The translations under genes were made by a program, and so were the position numbers. From NCBI GenBank assembly GCA_946965045.2, contig OX337228.1, forward strand, positions 6,138,001 through 6,202,000: a stretch of DNA of 64,000 nt, written 5' to 3'. The DNA is from Epithemia pelagica. Lineage: Eukaryota; Bacillariophyta; Bacillariophyceae; Surirellales; Surirellaceae. The stretch's first letter is position 1. Every line of letters begins with the position of its first letter. Positions 49,096 through 61,100 of this stretch are shown here, piece after piece. Below the pieces are notes generated by a model. It was given only the letters and a program-made list of their open reading frames with translations, searched no databases and was not told the DNA's origin.

Positions 49096-50204
49096 TCAAC
49101 CAACTGATGTTTGTCCAATCACGCTATTGAAAATCTCTACAATCTCGAGCCCCGAGACCTGAGATCTTTGAGAGACAAGTTCTGTCACCTGTTTCATTTC
49201 ATCCTCGGAAACATAGACAAACTGTCCCTGTTTCGTGATGCATCCAGCCACCCTTTGTTCGGCAATGAGTTCTTGGATCCGTGCTCCCACGCATTCACTG
49301 GACACTCCAAATCGACGAGCCAACTCATCAATGGATATAGAACGGATGGATTGCATTTCGTGAATCCATTGATCCACCATGAGAGATTCGTGTTCAGTGG
49401 ATAAAAAAGTTTCGTGTTCCAGCCGGCGTTTCTCTTCCTCCTCTGCTTTTAGCAAACGATTTTGGCGACGTTCCTCTTCCTGTTCCATCCTTTGACGTTT
49501 TTCTCGATCCAGACGCTCCTTTTTGGCGGCAGTCTCGACCTCCTGCTGATATTTCCGACGTTCCTCCTGTCGGAGATTTCGTTCCTCTTTTTCCGCAGCC
49601 TTGGCTTTTTTCTGGCGTTCCTTTCGTGATAGTTGAGGATGTGTGGGTTCCGGCTCTTGCTCGTCCACGCCGTGCTCAGGTACTGGAGCTGCGTTGTTGT
49701 TGTTGTTGTTATGAGGCACAATTTGCTGATCCTCATCCACATCTTCTTGTCCCTCCTCCCGAGGTCGTTGTTGCTGTTGCGGAACTGCACGTCGTTGTTG
49801 TTTCATAATGGCTCGAGCCCGAGCACGTCGTTCTCCCCGAGACATGCCAGCCACATCCGATTGGACCAAACGAGCTTCATAATCTGTCGAATTTTCCACC
49901 TCTTCCTTTTCTAGCTCCTCTCTCGTTTTCAATCGGAGCATGAGAACACTAAACAAGGCTTCAACCAGACAAGAATCAGATGAAAGACATGAGAACGCGA
50001 TTGATCGTTAGGAACCGTATTGTCACCTGTCGCAACGAAAACAACCGGTCCCATACAGAAAGCGCTGTGCCTTTTGACCAAAAAGAACTCACTGAAGGCG
50101 AGAAAGCCGAATCCAATCAATGATATTATGAGCAAGTACGTATCTGAGATCCCGATACCAAAGATTTCATTTTCTCCGTTGGATGCATCATGATTCTCCG
50201 CCAT
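49096..50204 (-). CDS. DDRGK1: DDRGK domain protein 1 (UFBP1), ER ufmylation factor
   Basis: The CDS is complement(join(49096..49958, 50093..50204)), 324 residues, with a 134-bp intron (GTGAGT...GAAG). Splicing fuses two hydrophobic parts into one continuous N-terminal transmembrane helix (LLIISLIGFGFLAFTLFSVL, residues about 24-43). A Gln/Glu/Arg-rich coiled coil of over 150 residues follows. The C-terminal winged-helix domain shows SISIDELARRFG, RIQELIAEQRVAGCITKQG and QFVYVSEDEM, the position of the DDRGK motif in animals. DDRGK1 anchors the UFL1 ligase at the ER and supports UFM1 conjugation to ribosomes. The acceptor is inferred from frame and the helix it creates, because the stronger-looking TTTAG site breaks the frame. 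Confidence 0.85.
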
Positions 50205-50470
50205 GGTGAAAGTCCACTATCTCATCTCGCCCCCTCATCTCCCGTGTGTGGCGGGGTTTGTGATGAGATTGAGATAGACCCATAGCTGAGTCCCGAATAT
50301 GACTCAATGATACAATCGAATGGCAATCACGAATCACGATTCACGATGTTGATGCCAATAAAAAAATGACACTTCATCAATCTCTTCACCACAAATGCTG
50401 ACTATCAATTAATACGACGATAACGACAAGATCATTCCAGTAGGAGCACAATCAACATCAGCATCTCATC

Positions 50471-51713
50471 ATGGCAATTATCAATCGAGACGGATGGAAA
50501 AAACAACCATTGCAAGCTATCCTCAAGACCAGTACTGGCAGTAGTAGCAGCAACCAAAACAAGAAGAAAAAGAGGCGATCCATTTCGTGGTGGACACTTG
50601 CCTTGGTGGTGCTTGTGCTGCTCAGTCTATGGTTTGATCCATCCTCTTCGTTGTCTCCATCTGATTGGTTTGCGTGGTTTTCCACCCATCCTCATCAACC
50701 CTGGCATTCCCCGAAAAACGTTGGGTAATGCATTGGTGCAGAAGGGTACCAATTTCGTCTCACAACGCAACAGTCCCACAACGGTGAAGGACGGTAAACC
50801 GGAACGATGGCTAAAAACCTTGTTGCTGGAGCAATATTGGCAAGAATTTTTGGAAGTTTATCGGAATCGCCCGAATTCTGGCAATCGATGTGGTATTCGA
50901 TTGAATCATGCCTATGCCTTGTTTCTTACAGTCAAACAGTTGCAACCCAAGACTATTTTGGAATCGGGTGTCAATGCGGGTCAATCTACCTACTTTTTAC
51001 GACAGGCGGCCAAACCGCATACGCCACATATTTACTCCTTCGATCCGGCCGATCGTCCCATCTGTGGACATGCCAAACGATGGTTGGATACCAATCATAC
51101 ACCAGATTATACACACTATTATTTGGGAAAGAACGACTTTGTTGATGTGACGGAATTAGATTGGTCTCGAGAAATAGAGGCTGGTCGAGTGGTTCGAAAT
51201 TCTACTCTGGTCTTTTCGGACGATCATTTGAATTCCTTTGAACGCATCCGATCGCTCTTACCACATGGCTTTGTTCATGTATTGGTCGAAGACAATTACA
51301 TGGTTGGGCGGGGTTCAACAGAGGCAGACAGGGCCGGATTTACACCCAAACAATTGTTGGCTCGTCGCGATGCCGACGCTCACTGGTTTTGGAAGCACTT
51401 GCAGTCCTATTCCGAATTTCCACCCCTTGTGGCACCCAGTTTGGCGCACAATTACCCTGGCGGTCCCAAATTAGGCTATCTACATTCCTCTGCGAATCGA
51501 AAAGCCTTGAGGTACCTGGCAGAACCCTTGTTGCGTGTTGACTTGTACGATCCCAAGAACAATCTCAAGAAGAAGGATCCTTACCAGGACGATTGGCGGG
51601 CCTATCAACAATTGTGTGAGGCCGCCCACGCCAAAACCAGTCTGATTGACGAACATTCGTATCAACAAGTCATGAATTACAATCAAATGGCCTATCTCCA
51701 TCTCCGACCGTAA
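50471..51713 (+). CDS. Type II membrane protein with methyltransferase-like fold
   Basis: Best read as join(50471..50724, 50774..51713), 397 residues, with a 49-bp GTAATG...ACAG intron that brings two frames together. A Lys/Arg-rich cytosolic start is followed by one membrane segment (residues about 39-55, WWTLALVVLVLLSLWF). The lumenal part contains a Rossmann-like ILESGVNAGQSTYFLRQA, IYSFDP, a YLGKNDFVDV block and VEDNYMVGRG, reminiscent of SAM-dependent methyltransferase and cephalosporin-hydroxylase-like families. A Golgi location is inferred from topology. The intron would be the shortest in this window. The alternative is a one-base frameshift between 50640 and 50724. Confidence 0.65.
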
Positions 51714-52234
51714 ACGCATAACGTACCGTGGACTAGAATGATGACCAGGATACGCGTTCATACGCAAACGACCAAGCCGAAGGAGTGTCAACATCTAATT
51801 TTGCGACCATCATATCTTGTACATGAAACAAAGAAACGCTCTAAATGACCTTTGTTCCAATCGTCAAATGACTTCACGGTAAGAAGGGCATGGGGAACCA
51901 TTACAGGATGACACCCTATTGTTTATCATATGTCGCAATCCATTTGTTCATGAAGCGTAAAAGAAAGTTTATCCCTCCAATCGCACGCCAAATCCTCGAG
52001 ATACTCAAAGTCTCTCAATGAGGCACACATCCTATCACATTGCTATTCGAAACCAAGATCGTTCAATACAAAACAAAGAGTAGAATGCATCAATCCGAGC
52101 GAGGTCTAATTGTTATGCCTAACGTAAAAACTTTGCCCCTTCTTTCACCTACCGTGTCACCCCCTCCAAAAGTTTTCCTTACTCGTTCGCGTCGTCCTGT
52201 TTCCCGCTGGCATTGTCAAACCTATCTTCTTTTT
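51714..52234. other. Convergent 3' interval
   Basis: About 520 bp between the methyltransferase-like gene and USP5, both ending here. No credible frame is seen. Confidence 0.45.
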
Positions 52235-55200
52235 CTAGGCTTTGGCATCCATTTGGTCAGCGTCGGCATCTTTGGCACTTCCGGAAGCACTGGGCAAGGT
52301 ATCCGTTCGTTGCCACAAGTACAGATAGGCGTGTTCGACGGGTGGATGCTCCGATTCGGCCACTTTTTCATCGTTAAAGATGATCCATTGAGGTTTTGGT
52401 TGGTCCGGTGTTTGTACCAATACATGAGCGACGTAGTGGCCACTGCCTGTATGTTTGCCAATGTGGGAGATCAAACCCACCAATTGGTAAGTTGAGCACG
52501 TGGTGGAATCTTCCAAGGGAGGCAGTTTCGTCTTGGCAACCGTCGCCGTGGCCGCTGCCTCAGTGTCATTAGCAGCGGCAATCATGAGGGCATCCAATTC
52601 TTCCATGTGCGAAAAAAGCCAGTCGGCCGCCCGATCGGCAGCTCCATTCGTCTGCTTCAATCCAAAGCGAACTTGATCTGTGGTAAAACACCCCAACATT
52701 TCCACCAACGATTGAACTGTGGCATCGTCAATCCCATCGGTTGTCGAGGAAGCAGCAGCGGCAGCGGGTGTTTCGTCAACAGGAGGCAAGGGATCGTTAA
52801 AGTCTGGATCCGTGTTGTGTTCAAAGACCCAGGTCATGGCAGCTTCCACATCACTTCCCCCGACGGCTGTTAAGGCACGTTGACACGAATGAAGAGAAAA
52901 TCCCATATCCATGAGTTGTGCCAAGGCCCCTTCATCCAAAACTGGACGTGATGGTTTGGCAGCGGCAGGGGCTGGAGCGGACGTGCCATCGTCTTCTTCT
53001 TCCGGAACCAAGACTTCTCCAGGTTGAGGACCACCCTGGGCCTTGTATTTGGCCAAGTCGATTTTATAGACATTTTTCTCTTTTTGTTCGGGCACTTTGA
53101 GTTCGACTTGCAACTTGACGGGTTGCCAATCGTCTCCCAGGGTATAGCGTTGTAATTGCATCATCAGGTAGGGTGGGAAATTGCGCAGCTTGGTGCTTTG
53201 CAAGGCAGCATGACGTGCATTGTCCAAGTGCGGCCAACGAACATCGTCCACCACGGTTTCCGCCGCCCAAGCATCCAAACAGGTTTCCAACGAAATTTGT
53301 GGTAGCTTCGGAGGCTTTTCGGTCGTTGTCGTTGTGCCTGGAGCACTTGTGTTGGTCGAAGTGGAGGATGGCTCCGTGGTGGAAGCTCCAGTGGTGTTAC
53401 CCGCACCACTCTCTGGTTGTGATATTGTTGCTGCTGCTGAACTTGTTTGAGTAGGATGCTCTTCTTCATCATCAGTCAAAGCCATGGTAGCTGTGGTCAC
53501 GGTTGTAGCCGAAGCGGCCGTCGCCGCTGTACTATTGCTTCCTGTATCCATGGCACCGGCGGCGGCCGCAGCCGCAGATTCAGTTGTGGGTGTGGTTTCC
53601 ATGGGCGTCACAGTCGGGGAGGGACTGCTTTCGACGGGTGGTTCCATGGCCGTATCAGCTCCCTCGACCGCCGGCGGTGAGGATCCTTCTGTTTCGGTTC
53701 CCTTGTGTCGTTTTTGATCAGGTTCCTGATTAGCATCGTCTCCTTCGATACCCGTGTTATTGGCGTTATTGGACGACTGCTCTTCGACCGCAGGTGTCGT
53801 GGCCAATTCCATAGGAATGCGAAGGGTCCAAAGAGTTTCGCGTCCTCCGCCGCCCCCTCCTTGTCCTTGTTGATACTTGACCTTTTGATCGGCTGTACAA
53901 ATGGATTTGGTTTCGGTTCCAAAGGAAAACCAATGAGAAGAGGGATAAAACAAGACTTCTTCGTCTTGTTTTTTGTCCTCGGTCGCTTCTTGTTTACCGT
54001 CTGCATCTCCCCCCACATTGTTGGCCAAGGAGGAGGCTGAATAATAGACTTGTTCGGCTCGATCCAATTGTTCCCAAAAGTATTGCAAATATTGAGCAGC
54101 ATCTTGTTGTTGACCCGTGCAGAAATCGACATGACGCTGTGCAATGGTATGTTTGAACATGCGAGGAGCCAATCGAAATTCAAAGGGTTGAATCATGGGC
54201 AAGGGCTTTGAAGTGGTACTAGGTTCCTCCTCTGCTGTCTTCTTCTTCTCGTCCTCCTTGTCATGATACATGCCTGCCACCAAGGCTGTAGCCAATTTGG
54301 CTGTTTGTACCAAGACATGGTCAGGAGCCTGTGAGGGTGGGAGGGTTGCTGCAAACGGATTGTAGGATGTTGTCGTTGTCGTTCCGACATAACGCTGTTG
54401 CAATTGAGGCAAATGAAACAAGACTTGAGCGACCGAATTGAGGTAACACGAATTGCCCAAATTTTGCAAGCCTTGCAAGGACGGTCCCTGTCGTGGCACC
54501 AACCGTTTGTTGTCCTCGGTAATATTGGTTTCGGCAAAGAAATTATACGTGGCATTGAGTTGAACTTCTTTTTCGGCCGTGGAATGCACCGTCTTTTGCA
54601 ATTGACGCAAGACGGCCGCAGTGGCGGGACCTCGACGTTCCAACAAGTGACGCAAATTGGTAATGTGGACTGGTCCATCTTCGTCGGGGGCATAGGAATA
54701 ACAATCGGCCGTCAACTGCCAATCATCACTGTTGCTCGTGTTGTTTACGACCGCTAAGGTCCCCAATTTGACCACGAGAGGATACTTGCCACCCGTTTCA
54801 TTGAAATGATCCAATGCTCCATTGGTACCACCCGATCCATCCCATTGCAATCGTCCTCCTCCAACAAAGCCATCACTGAGATTGAACCAGACATTGTCGG
54901 TGGCGGTGGCATTGACATGATTGGGATGTTGTTGACAGGTCCAAAAGCGGGGATCCATGGGTAAGGCAACATCATTGTCCACATGAGGTATGGTATTGGC
55001 ATATTTGGTGACGGGCAAGGCCTCTTGACCTTGATCCAACTGCCATGCCTCGACTTGTTGTTGCAAAGTCGAACCAGCTTGGGTAATGACAAAGTCCATG
55101 GCCTCACACACTCGTTTGGGCAACCACTCACGAGAATTCTTGTCGCTGTTAGGGATCTCCTCCTCGCTGGTCAAACTATAGGGATATTCGGCCACCACTT

Positions 55201-55726
55201 GTACAGTACCATCTTCCTTTCGCTGCTTCAAATGAACAAAGGAGTAGGTGGATTTGGTTTCGTACTTGTCTGATTCGCTCACAAAGCCACCTTCGACTCC
55301 AATGCCCAAGGTCGTTGGTAACTTCTCCTCCTTGGCTTGGTTTGCCTTGTCGTCATCCGTCTGTTGATATTCCGGTTTCAATACCTTTTGTTGCACAAAT
55401 CGAACAAACAATCCATCGGCTGGTGGGTTTGCCGTTGCCGCAAAGGCCAAGGCTGGAATGGTCCCCACCCACGAGTGCAAATTCACCACAATGCCCTCGG
55501 GACTACTCAAGGGAGAATGAAAGGTGTAGACACATTCTTCATTCCATACCTTGGAGGAGGTTGTCGAACCAACGCGACAATACGATTGTTCGGAGGAGGC
55601 AGAGGAAGACGCCGCACTCTGCTCCAACACGTGTCGTGTCTCGTCCGGCACAAAGGATGGAATAGCAGCAGAAGCAGCAGCCACAGTGGATCCTCCTCCT
55701 TCAGTTGTATTGCCCGTGTTATCCAT
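52235..55726 (-). CDS. USP5: USP5/13-like ubiquitin-specific protease
   Basis: This is a single exon of 1163 residues from the ATG at 55726. The domain order matches USP5: an N-terminal ZnF-UBP-like variant, a second UBP finger (about 54960-54760), a peptidase C19 core split by a long Ser/Thr/Ala-rich insert, and two UBA domains inside the core (52945-52790 and 52730-52600). The catalytic Cys427 lies in GLQNLGNSCYLNS, and the His lies in HTGSGHYVAHV. USP5 disassembles free polyubiquitin, using the finger to grip the free C-terminal Gly. In this finger only the first zinc-binding Cys remains (WTCQQH, GGGRLQWDGSGGTNG). The N-terminal frame continues upstream without an ATG. Confidence 0.9.
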   Translation of the reverse strand: MDNTGNTTEGGGSTVAAASAAIPSFVPDETRHVLEQSAASSSASSEQSYCRVGSTTSSKVWNEECVYTFHSPLSSPEGIVVNLHSWVGTIPALAFAATANPPADGLFVRFVQQKVLKPEYQQTDDDKANQAKEEKLPTTLGIGVEGGFVSESDKYETKSTYSFVHLKQRKEDGTVQVVAEYPYSLTSEEEIPNSDKNSREWLPKRVCEAMDFVITQAGSTLQQQVEAWQLDQGQEALPVTKYANTIPHVDNDVALPMDPRFWTCQQHPNHVNATATDNVWFNLSDGFVGGGRLQWDGSGGTNGALDHFNETGGKYPLVVKLGTLAVVNNTSNSDDWQLTADCYSYAPDEDGPVHITNLRHLLERRGPATAAVLRQLQKTVHSTAEKEVQLNATYNFFAETNITEDNKRLVPRQGPSLQGLQNLGNSCYLNSVAQVLFHLPQLQQRYVGTTTTTSYNPFAATLPPSQAPDHVLVQTAKLATALVAGMYHDKEDEKKKTAEEEPSTTSKPLPMIQPFEFRLAPRMFKHTIAQRHVDFCTGQQQDAAQYLQYFWEQLDRAEQVYYSASSLANNVGGDADGKQEATEDKKQDEEVLFYPSSHWFSFGTETKSICTADQKVKYQQGQGGGGGGRETLWTLRIPMELATTPAVEEQSSNNANNTGIEGDDANQEPDQKRHKGTETEGSSPPAVEGADTAMEPPVESSPSPTVTPMETTPTTESAAAAAAGAMDTGSNSTAATAASATTVTTATMALTDDEEEHPTQTSSAAATISQPESGAGNTTGASTTEPSSTSTNTSAPGTTTTTEKPPKLPQISLETCLDAWAAETVVDDVRWPHLDNARHAALQSTKLRNFPPYLMMQLQRYTLGDDWQPVKLQVELKVPEQKEKNVYKIDLAKYKAQGGPQPGEVLVPEEEDDGTSAPAPAAAKPSRPVLDEGALAQLMDMGFSLHSCQRALTAVGGSDVEAAMTWVFEHNTDPDFNDPLPPVDETPAAAAASSTTDGIDDATVQSLVEMLGCFTTDQVRFGLKQTNGAADRAADWLFSHMEELDALMIAAANDTEAAATATVAKTKLPPLEDSTTCSTYQLVGLISHIGKHTGSGHYVAHVLVQTPDQPKPQWIIFNDEKVAESEHPPVEHAYLYLWQRTDTLPSASGSAKDADADQMDAKA

Positions 55727-55915
55727 GCTGATGATGATCGATGCTCTTTCAATTCGTATCGGGGTTCGGGGTACGCAAAAGTTTTGGTCTTTGTCTCCTC
55801 TTTTCGGTGAAATTCGATGGCCGTCTTTGATTGCTATTATCCTGAATAGGGATAGAGGATATAGAGATAGAGATCTCGATTTGGGGTCAAACGTCAAACT
55901 GTCTGTCTGTGTAGT

Positions 55916-56275
55916 CTACTGACTGACTTTTGTCTGTCCCTCCGGAACTACGCGAGCCGGCGCTACTTCCGAATCAATGGTGGGAAGAGCTCGTCCGGCG
56001 CTTTGATTCAAGATCATCACTTTTTTTGAAAAAAATTGGGAACAGATCCGGAAGGGTGAAACATGGTCGCAACCATGTCCCGAAGCGCTCCATGTGTCCT
56101 CCAAAGCTCGGAAATACTGATCGTGCCATTGCATGAGAGTACGAATCCATGAGGGGCCACATTTCCCCGTCATAGACAAAGCAGACGCAATATGGGAACA
56201 TTCCGTGGCGATTCGGGTCAACCGTCCCTTCCCGTTTGCTTGATGACAGAATTGGATTGTGTGACAGGCCACCAT
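55916..56275 (-). CDS. Small Cys-rich hypothetical protein
   Basis: This is an open frame of 119 residues with an ATG at 56275, lying head-to-tail upstream of USP5 and divergent from the sulfotransferase gene (85 bp between starts). It is polar and contains six Cys in its first two-thirds, with SWIRTLMQWHDQYFRALE in the middle. There is no signal peptide or membrane segment. I recognise no family. The frame length and start position fit a small gene, but the only support is an open frame of reasonable composition, so it may be 5'UTR of USP5. Confidence 0.35.
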   Translation of the reverse strand: MVACHTIQFCHQANGKGRLTRIATECSHIASALSMTGKCGPSWIRTLMQWHDQYFRALEDTWSASGHGCDHVSPFRICSQFFSKKVMILNQSAGRALPTIDSEVAPARVVPEGQTKVSQ

Positions 56276-56360
56276 CTCCCACCAGTTTGGACGGGGCGAG
56301 AAGGATCACAATCCACTGCAGGTCACGACAAGAAAGTTCCCTTTCTCATTGTTTGATACC

Positions 56361-57808
56361 ATGAAGCCGAACGTCAAACAGCACCGCAAGTCAAACTCCT
56401 GGACAGTTCTCGGCGATTCGTCTGTATGGATGATGGATAAGGAAAAGCGCCACCGTACGCATTTCTCGTTTGGCCAAGCCATGGCCCTGGCCGCCATATG
56501 TGCCTCTACTGCGGCAGCTCTCACAGCCATGGTTGCCGTCTATTTCTTTTCCAACTCTACTACGGATTACTACGCCGATCGTGTGATTGCATCCACGTCG
56601 AGAAGCATCATCTCTCGAACTCGCGTACGCCCCTTTTCGTCTCCTCCCCATGCTTCGGGGTGGGAGGCATCTGCTGGAATGGATGCGGAAAACGAGAATT
56701 CACAAGAGTCTTCCTTCCCTCTTTCGGTGCTTCCTTCTCGTAACTTGGAAGATGAAGGCCCTCGTCCCCACATTGTATGGTTGATGTCGTTTCCAAACAG
56801 GTCCGTACATGTGTTCCTATGTTCAACAGACTTTTGGATTCAATCTTCCAACTTGTCGTCTCACGCATTCTCATTTCTCTCCTTTTTTCCAGTGGTACCT
56901 CCTTCACCCTCCACATGACACGAGAGGCATCCAATTGCACTACCGCCACAAACTATGCCCTCGAAGGAGATATCAAGGACAAACCCAGTGTCCCCGCCAT
57001 TCACGGACCTCCAGGTGAACAAGGGCCTTTCCTCGAGCTCATTCCTAATCGTGAAACCAATATTCCCGACAGTATCCTTACCAAAACGCATTGCAAGGGT
57101 TTCTGCAGCGGGGAAATTTGCGGCCCCGAGCGGACGCTCCATACGGTCCGTTCCTTCATGATGGGGTGTCTTTCCGGGAAGCGCGCTATAGAAACCACAA
57201 AAGGAATTGAGAAGATTGATGTCACATATGACCGCTCCCTTGTAAAGAAGGCAATCCATCTTTTTCGCCATCCTCTGGACAACATTGTTGCCCGATTCCA
57301 TCTGGAGTACAAAGTGCAGGGGGAACGTGGCAACACGGAATTCGTAGAAACATTTCCCCGAAACTCTAGTGGATTTCACCATTGGTGTGCGACGGATGAC
57401 CGCAATCGCCACTTGATCGAATCGCGTTTCATGGATGCCAAGTTGCGTGCCAAAATGCGCGTCATTCCCTGCATGAACGAGTTCTACCGCTATGTGCAGT
57501 GGCACAACCTGGCATTTGCCGTTTCTCGTGACATGAACGTTCCAACCATGCTTTTGCATTACCACGAATACAACAACGACTTTGAGTGTACACGTGATCG
57601 CGTCTTGGATTGGATTGGACTCCCTCACGTTGGACAAGGCGAGCCGTTTCATCCCGGCAAGGTATACCGTCATTACTACACCGATACTCAAAAGCTCGCT
57701 ATCCGTGAATTCCTTGAGGAAGTGTCCTCTGCAGAGACCTGGGAACAGCTGAAAAGCTACAACTTTGGATCTGAAAACGAAGCTGAAAGCGAAGCAGCAG
57801 TGGTCTGA
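56361..57808 (+). CDS. Golgi-type sulfotransferase-like protein
   Basis: The CDS is join(56361..56800, 56893..57808), 451 residues, with a 92-bp GTCCGT...CCAG intron. A type II membrane anchor lies at about residues 37-63 (SFGQAMALAAICASTAAALT). Splicing recreates the 5'-phosphosulfate loop WLMSFPNSGTSFT (Ser147 spans the junction). The 3'-phosphate motif is HLFRHPLDNIVARFH. These two motifs define PAPS-dependent sulfotransferases. A lumenal Golgi enzyme acting on glycans or proteins is likely, and sulfated polysaccharides are common in diatoms. Several Cys pairs (HCKGFCSGEICG) suggest disulfides. The acceptor is unknown. The ATG at 56361 is the first in frame. Confidence 0.82.
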
Positions 57809-58109
57809 GCTATGCCAAGCGATGGACTGTTCTAACAGTAGCTAAAATCCATGAAAGAGCGGTAACATGGTAGGATTCCCATATTTAGTCTCTATGCTTT
57901 TGTGCAAACGTTCTGCATACAGCTTACTTCTCGTGTATTCCACAAGCGCCTAATAGAATGGGCATCATATTCACTCCACGATTTATGCTCTTGCGCCATC
58001 GTGATTGTGATTCTGTATAACACAAAACCTATCTCAAGACGATGATTGATTCGTTCTGTCGCTTCGCTACAATGGAACCAAGCAAGTATCAGTCCAAAAC
58101 CTTGAAGTA
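57809..58109. other. Convergent 3' interval
   Basis: About 300 bp between the sulfotransferase-like gene and the C2 protein gene. It is AT-rich, with no frame or repeat of note. Confidence 0.5.
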
Positions 58110-61100
58110 CTATTCAGTCTTTCTGGAGATGGCTTTCAAAACTGCATCTTCGCATCTCTCACGTTCAGTGGCATCTGGGCATAGCAAAGTGATCCTTTCC
58201 TGAGACCCCTCGCCTCGCCCAAAGATAACGATGATTCTGTTCGCTTCTTCACCCTTAACTGCCCTCATCTCGACTGGAGAAGGTGTCGCAATCCCTGCAT
58301 GTCCATCCAGAGTCAGCTGCCCTAGTACGGCTTCGCCTCGGTCGAAGCTATCAGATGAATTCCACCAAAGGAATCGGTGGCCTTGGAGGACGCAAAAAGC
58401 CGGACGTCGCTGTTCAGATGAAATAAACTCTATGTTTCCATGCCATGCGGATTTCCATAGGGCACTGAGTCTTTCATTTCGCCTCTCCGCCGAGCGGCTT
58501 TCAGCTTCAAGAGCAACAACCCGTCTTGTGTCCCAGTAATACGTTCGTCTCATATCTTCATCGGTGGGAAGCCCTATGAACGCGTTGGAGATCCAGGTTG
58601 CTACAGAAGGCGTATCGCTAGTAGACTTCTCCTTTTCGGGCTGATTGGATCCATGTGAGACTTTCCGAGATCTTGTCGACTGAAAGAGACGAGCATGTAA
58701 GGTAATACCGAACTGCAGGATTCCGGCTGCTGACATTAGAAAACGTGAAGGAATTATTGAAAGTACCATCCATGCCAGTAATATTACGACAAAAACAACG
58801 GATGATTTGTACGGATCAGAGAAGTTGAAGACGTTCAAGACTGCCTCAAAACAATCCAAAACTGTTCCCAAAGCATTCTGCACAGAGAGCAATGTGCTGC
58901 TCAAGCCTCGGACGGTGTTAAAAGCACCAATGGACGAACCGAGAAGAGACACCTTTTGCTGGCGAAAGAATCGCGCTGCTCTGATCATTTCTTGATGAAC
59001 AACCACGGAGGCTTCTTTTTCCTCATCAGGAGAAGAGCCAAGAAAACTTTCTGGTGGAACCCAGCTGAGCTGGACCAGGAGCTGTGGGGTCCCACCCGAG
59101 GGAAGCTTGCTGCGTAGTTCAAAAGGGACATCTTTCTTTCCAGGCTCACGGACCTCAAGCCAACCGCGTATTTCCCCTTGGGATATCAATTTTGAAACGG
59201 GGATAACGACTTGACCCAGAATATGTTCTGTACCTGGTAAAATGCTGACAAGGTCGTGGAATCGAACTTCGAGAATGATTGCGGCAGGACTTGCTGTCCA
59301 TGGTTCCAAGGAGATATTCTGTCCGTGGTGACGTCCTGGTTGAAGTAACGGAAAGGAGAAACGTGAATTGACGCTTGAGTTGTCATGATCAAAAATAGGG
59401 CCTTCAAAAGGAAAAGCTTGGCGAATTCGACTTGATTCTAGACTTTCTGTTGATTTGTGCCATATTGGATCCGACGAATACACACTTTCTGTGAAACCCA
59501 ATTCGTGAGGAGCTCCCAGGGCTTCATCCAGAGCAACGGAGCGTTTCCTGTCGTCCTCACTCATTAAATGAGTGAGGTCAAGCGAGACTTTGCAAACGGC
59601 ACTTCCAGGAAGTCCGTATTCGGGGTATTTCAAATTCGACCCTTTTACAATTTCGATGTTGATCATCCCCATAGATCTAGGAACCTTTCCGTCCTCGTGT
59701 TCCAGTTTCTCGAGATCTCGGTTTATGTATCTTCTAGGCAGCCTCCCGTGAGCCCTATCAAATCCCAGATATGCCATGATAACCAAGAGGGCAAACAATG
59801 GCATTGCCACAATGTGTTTGGACTTTGAAGTGATGCACAAGTGAAAATATATGCAAGCACAAAACGCCGTTATTGCTGGGTTCTCCCAACTGACCATGAA
59901 TTTGTATATTTCTACAAGCTTTTTCGCATCTCTGATCAAGTTCGATATTCGACGAATGTGATTTTGGAGAACCGCCAGGTCAAGTTGATCATGGGATCTT
60001 GGGGGGCATTTATAAGGGCTTGGCCCATATAATGCATTTTCGTCCTCTTCCAAAAGGAGATCGAGTTCGACGGTTCCGACAACAGCATCATCAGACGAAT
60101 CTGAGAAAAAAGCTACTGCACTCTGCTTGTTTGCCTCCTGTAGATCTAAAACAACTCGACGGGAAATGTTAAATGTCACGGGGCCACTGAAAACCCAAAC
60201 AAAGGGAATGATTGTTGAAGAAGCGTAGCTGTCACGTTGCTGTTGTAGAATTGCGTTTGCTGGAAGTACGCAAGATCCAATCACGCTATCGGTCGCATCA
60301 TCAACCAGTTCCAAACTGAACTCAACACCATAGCTTGGAACGGGTAGACTCATTTCGCCAGATCTAAACTTTGGTCGGCCCGACTGTTGGACCGTTTTTG
60401 TACGAATCATTTGACCAGTTGAGCTTGTGATTCTCATGTAATAGTCTCCTTTCTTCGTTAGGGCAGACAAAGACGCGCCTTTATCCACGTTCGATGAAGA
60501 GCTTGGATGCTTGGCAGATTGAAAGACGAACGCCTTGATGATGTTCACCTTGAGGGTCCCAACTGCTGCACGGGGGACATTGTTGTCACCATCACCAAGA
60601 CCATTCAACCCCATTCTCACAGTCGGCCCTGACGGGACGTTTTCCCGTACGTGGGGTGGATGGTTGCGGCCATCATCTAACTCAGGAACGGGAGCAACCG
60701 TTCGTAGAATGTTGTCTACCGTAAGTTTCGACTGAATACTTTGTGCCGCAGCAGAGGTAGCTGACTTGGACCCACAGGGCAATCGAAAATCAACATGTAA
60801 ACGACAATCATAACAACAATCGACTCCGCATCTTTCACACCGATAGGCAGGCGTTTTGCGAAACCCTGATGCAATACTCCTCGAACATACAGCGCACCGA
60901 GCAGCAACATAAAATACTTTTAAGCGGAGTAGGTGAGTTTTCGAGGATGAAATGACAACACCGTCCACATTTCGAAAGGAACTTAACGAAGTCGAGTGGT
61001 CGGATTGAGACAACTCTCGCTTTAGAGGTGGTCGTCGTTTCTTGGATGATAAGATCGTAGAGGATGTCTCAGATATTACATACTGTTGAACTTCATTGAA

